From positions 1 through 5,860 of the forward strand of contig DDEH01000141.1 of assembly GCA_002336085.1 (NCBI GenBank): a DNA stretch of 5,860 bases. The letters run 5' to 3'. Position numbers and translations under genes: made by a program. Shown piece by piece: positions 5,335-5,860 of the stretch. Each line of letters begins with the position of its first letter. Position 1 is the first letter of the stretch. A model generated the notes under the pieces. The model did not search any database, was not told the origin of the DNA, and saw only the letters and a list, made by a program, of their open reading frames with translations. Origin of the DNA: Flavobacteriales bacterium UBA1959 (GTDB taxonomy: Bacteria; Bacteroidota; Bacteroidia; Flavobacteriales_D; Sanyastnellaceae).

Positions 5335-5860
5335 CCCCGAATTCTGCTGAAACGCAAAACATGAGTCGCTTTTTAAGTTCATTTGTAATCCTCCTGACAC
5401 TGGTCTTTTCCAGTGCGAATTCAGGGCTTTGGGCACAAGACCACTCCCATGATACGGAAGGCCATGAAATGCACGACGATAAGGGCAATCATGAAGAGCA
5501 CAGTCACGCTTCACACGAGCATGAAGCAGTGGTCAATGATCATGCAGATGGACACGAAGCAGACGAATTTATAGCAGGAGAGTATATCATTCATCACATC
5601 GCGGATGCTCACGATATCCACCTGTTCGGTGACGTGCATATACCACTCCCGGTATTGCTGTATATCGAAGGCGAGGGTGTGCAAGTTTTCATGAGCAATG
5701 CCTTTGATGGCCATGGCCATGGAGATAAGCACTTCACGAATAAAGAGAGCGTGGACTTCACGTTGCATGCCGAGGACAGTGAGTTGACGAATGGAGAGGC
5801 TATTGTGGCTGGCGGAATTTCAGCAGAAAAAGCAGGAGTTCAATTGTCGGTGTTTGACTT
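5322..5860 (+). CDS. atpB: F1Fo ATP synthase subunit a, N-terminal part (3' partial)
   Basis: The frame is open from the ATG at 5322 to the window end (179 complete codons). Subunit a forms the two proton half-channels beside the c-ring; the catalytic arginine and the transmembrane helices lie beyond the window. What is seen is the Bacteroidota-type N-terminal extension: a signal peptide (hydrophobic core about residues 17-32, likely cleavage after LWA at 38), then a histidine-rich acidic stretch (11 His in residues 41-78), then the conserved lead-in EYIIHHIADAHDIHLFG at 87-103. Numbering is from the ATG at 5322. The ATG at 5361 (residue 14) gives a compact, textbook 25-residue signal peptide and sits well after a promoter-like box, so I think it is the likelier start; the longer form cannot be excluded. 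The two preceding membrane-protein genes fit the start of an atp operon. The His-rich part would face the periplasm and could bind metal or protons, which is inference. Confidence 0.88.
   Translation, partial: MITFAPNSAETQNMSRFLSSFVILLTLVFSSANSGLWAQDHSHDTEGHEMHDDKGNHEEHSHASHEHEAVVNDHADGHEADEFIAGEYIIHHIADAHDIHLFGDVHIPLPVLLYIEGEGVQVFMSNAFDGHGHGDKHFTNKESVDFTLHAEDSELTNGEAIVAGGISAEKAGVQLSVFD

Noticed and set aside
5521..5559. Repeated CAT/CAC/GAA-like triplets in atpB as a tandem repeat or CRISPR-like element
   Set aside because: The repetition comes from His/Glu/Asp codons in the His-rich leader; there is no fixed repeat unit or spacer pattern.
5511..5768. Minus-strand open frame of 85 codons opposite atpB
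   Set aside because: It is antisense to the His-rich and conserved N-terminal region of subunit a; no domain or start context supports it.

Overview
The window looks like ordinary chromosomal sequence from a member of the Bacteroidota, most likely the Flavobacteriales. Three things point there: a PorW/SprE-type lipoprotein of the type IX secretion system (T9SS, restricted to this phylum), an ATP synthase subunit a with a signal peptide and a histidine-rich N-terminus, and A/T-rich gene starts without clear Shine-Dalgarno sequences but with TAnnTTTG-like boxes. Base composition looks even throughout, and I see no IS element, tRNA, rRNA, CRISPR array, integrase or phage gene.

Layout. (1) 1-468 (+): the C-terminal part of a PfkB-family sugar/nucleoside kinase, cut by the window edge. 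(2) 458-1339 (-): a membrane-anchored M23 (LytM-type) peptidoglycan endopeptidase, convergent with the kinase and overlapping its 3' end by 11 bp. (3) 1340-1475: a divergent intergenic region holding an 11-bp tandem repeat and weak promoter-like boxes. (4) 1476-4154 (+): a large TPR lipoprotein of the PorW/SprE family. (5) 4193-4642 (+): a bactofilin. (6) 4671-4889 (+): an AtpZ-type small membrane protein, probably starting at TTG. (7) 4886-5263 (+): a four-helix AtpI-like membrane protein, joined to atpZ by an ATGA overlap. (8) 5322 or 5361 to 5860 (+): the start of atpB, running off the window.

How the genes fit together. The right end is the head of the F1Fo ATP synthase operon: two small assembly or ion-handling proteins, then subunit a. 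The middle concerns the cell envelope: a PorW/SprE protein for T9SS secretion and gliding, a bactofilin cytoskeletal scaffold, and an M23 hydrolase. Bactofilins and M23 peptidases are known partners in cell-shape control in other phyla, so their proximity may be meaningful, although porW lies between them and the peptidase is on the other strand.

I find no convincing undescribed system. The points most worth a second look are the internal TACTTTTG box near the atpB start, which bears on which ATG is used; the His-rich periplasmic leader of subunit a; a perfect TATCTTTG box almost touching the bactofilin ATG; and the linkage of M23 peptidase, PorW, bactofilin and ATP synthase.
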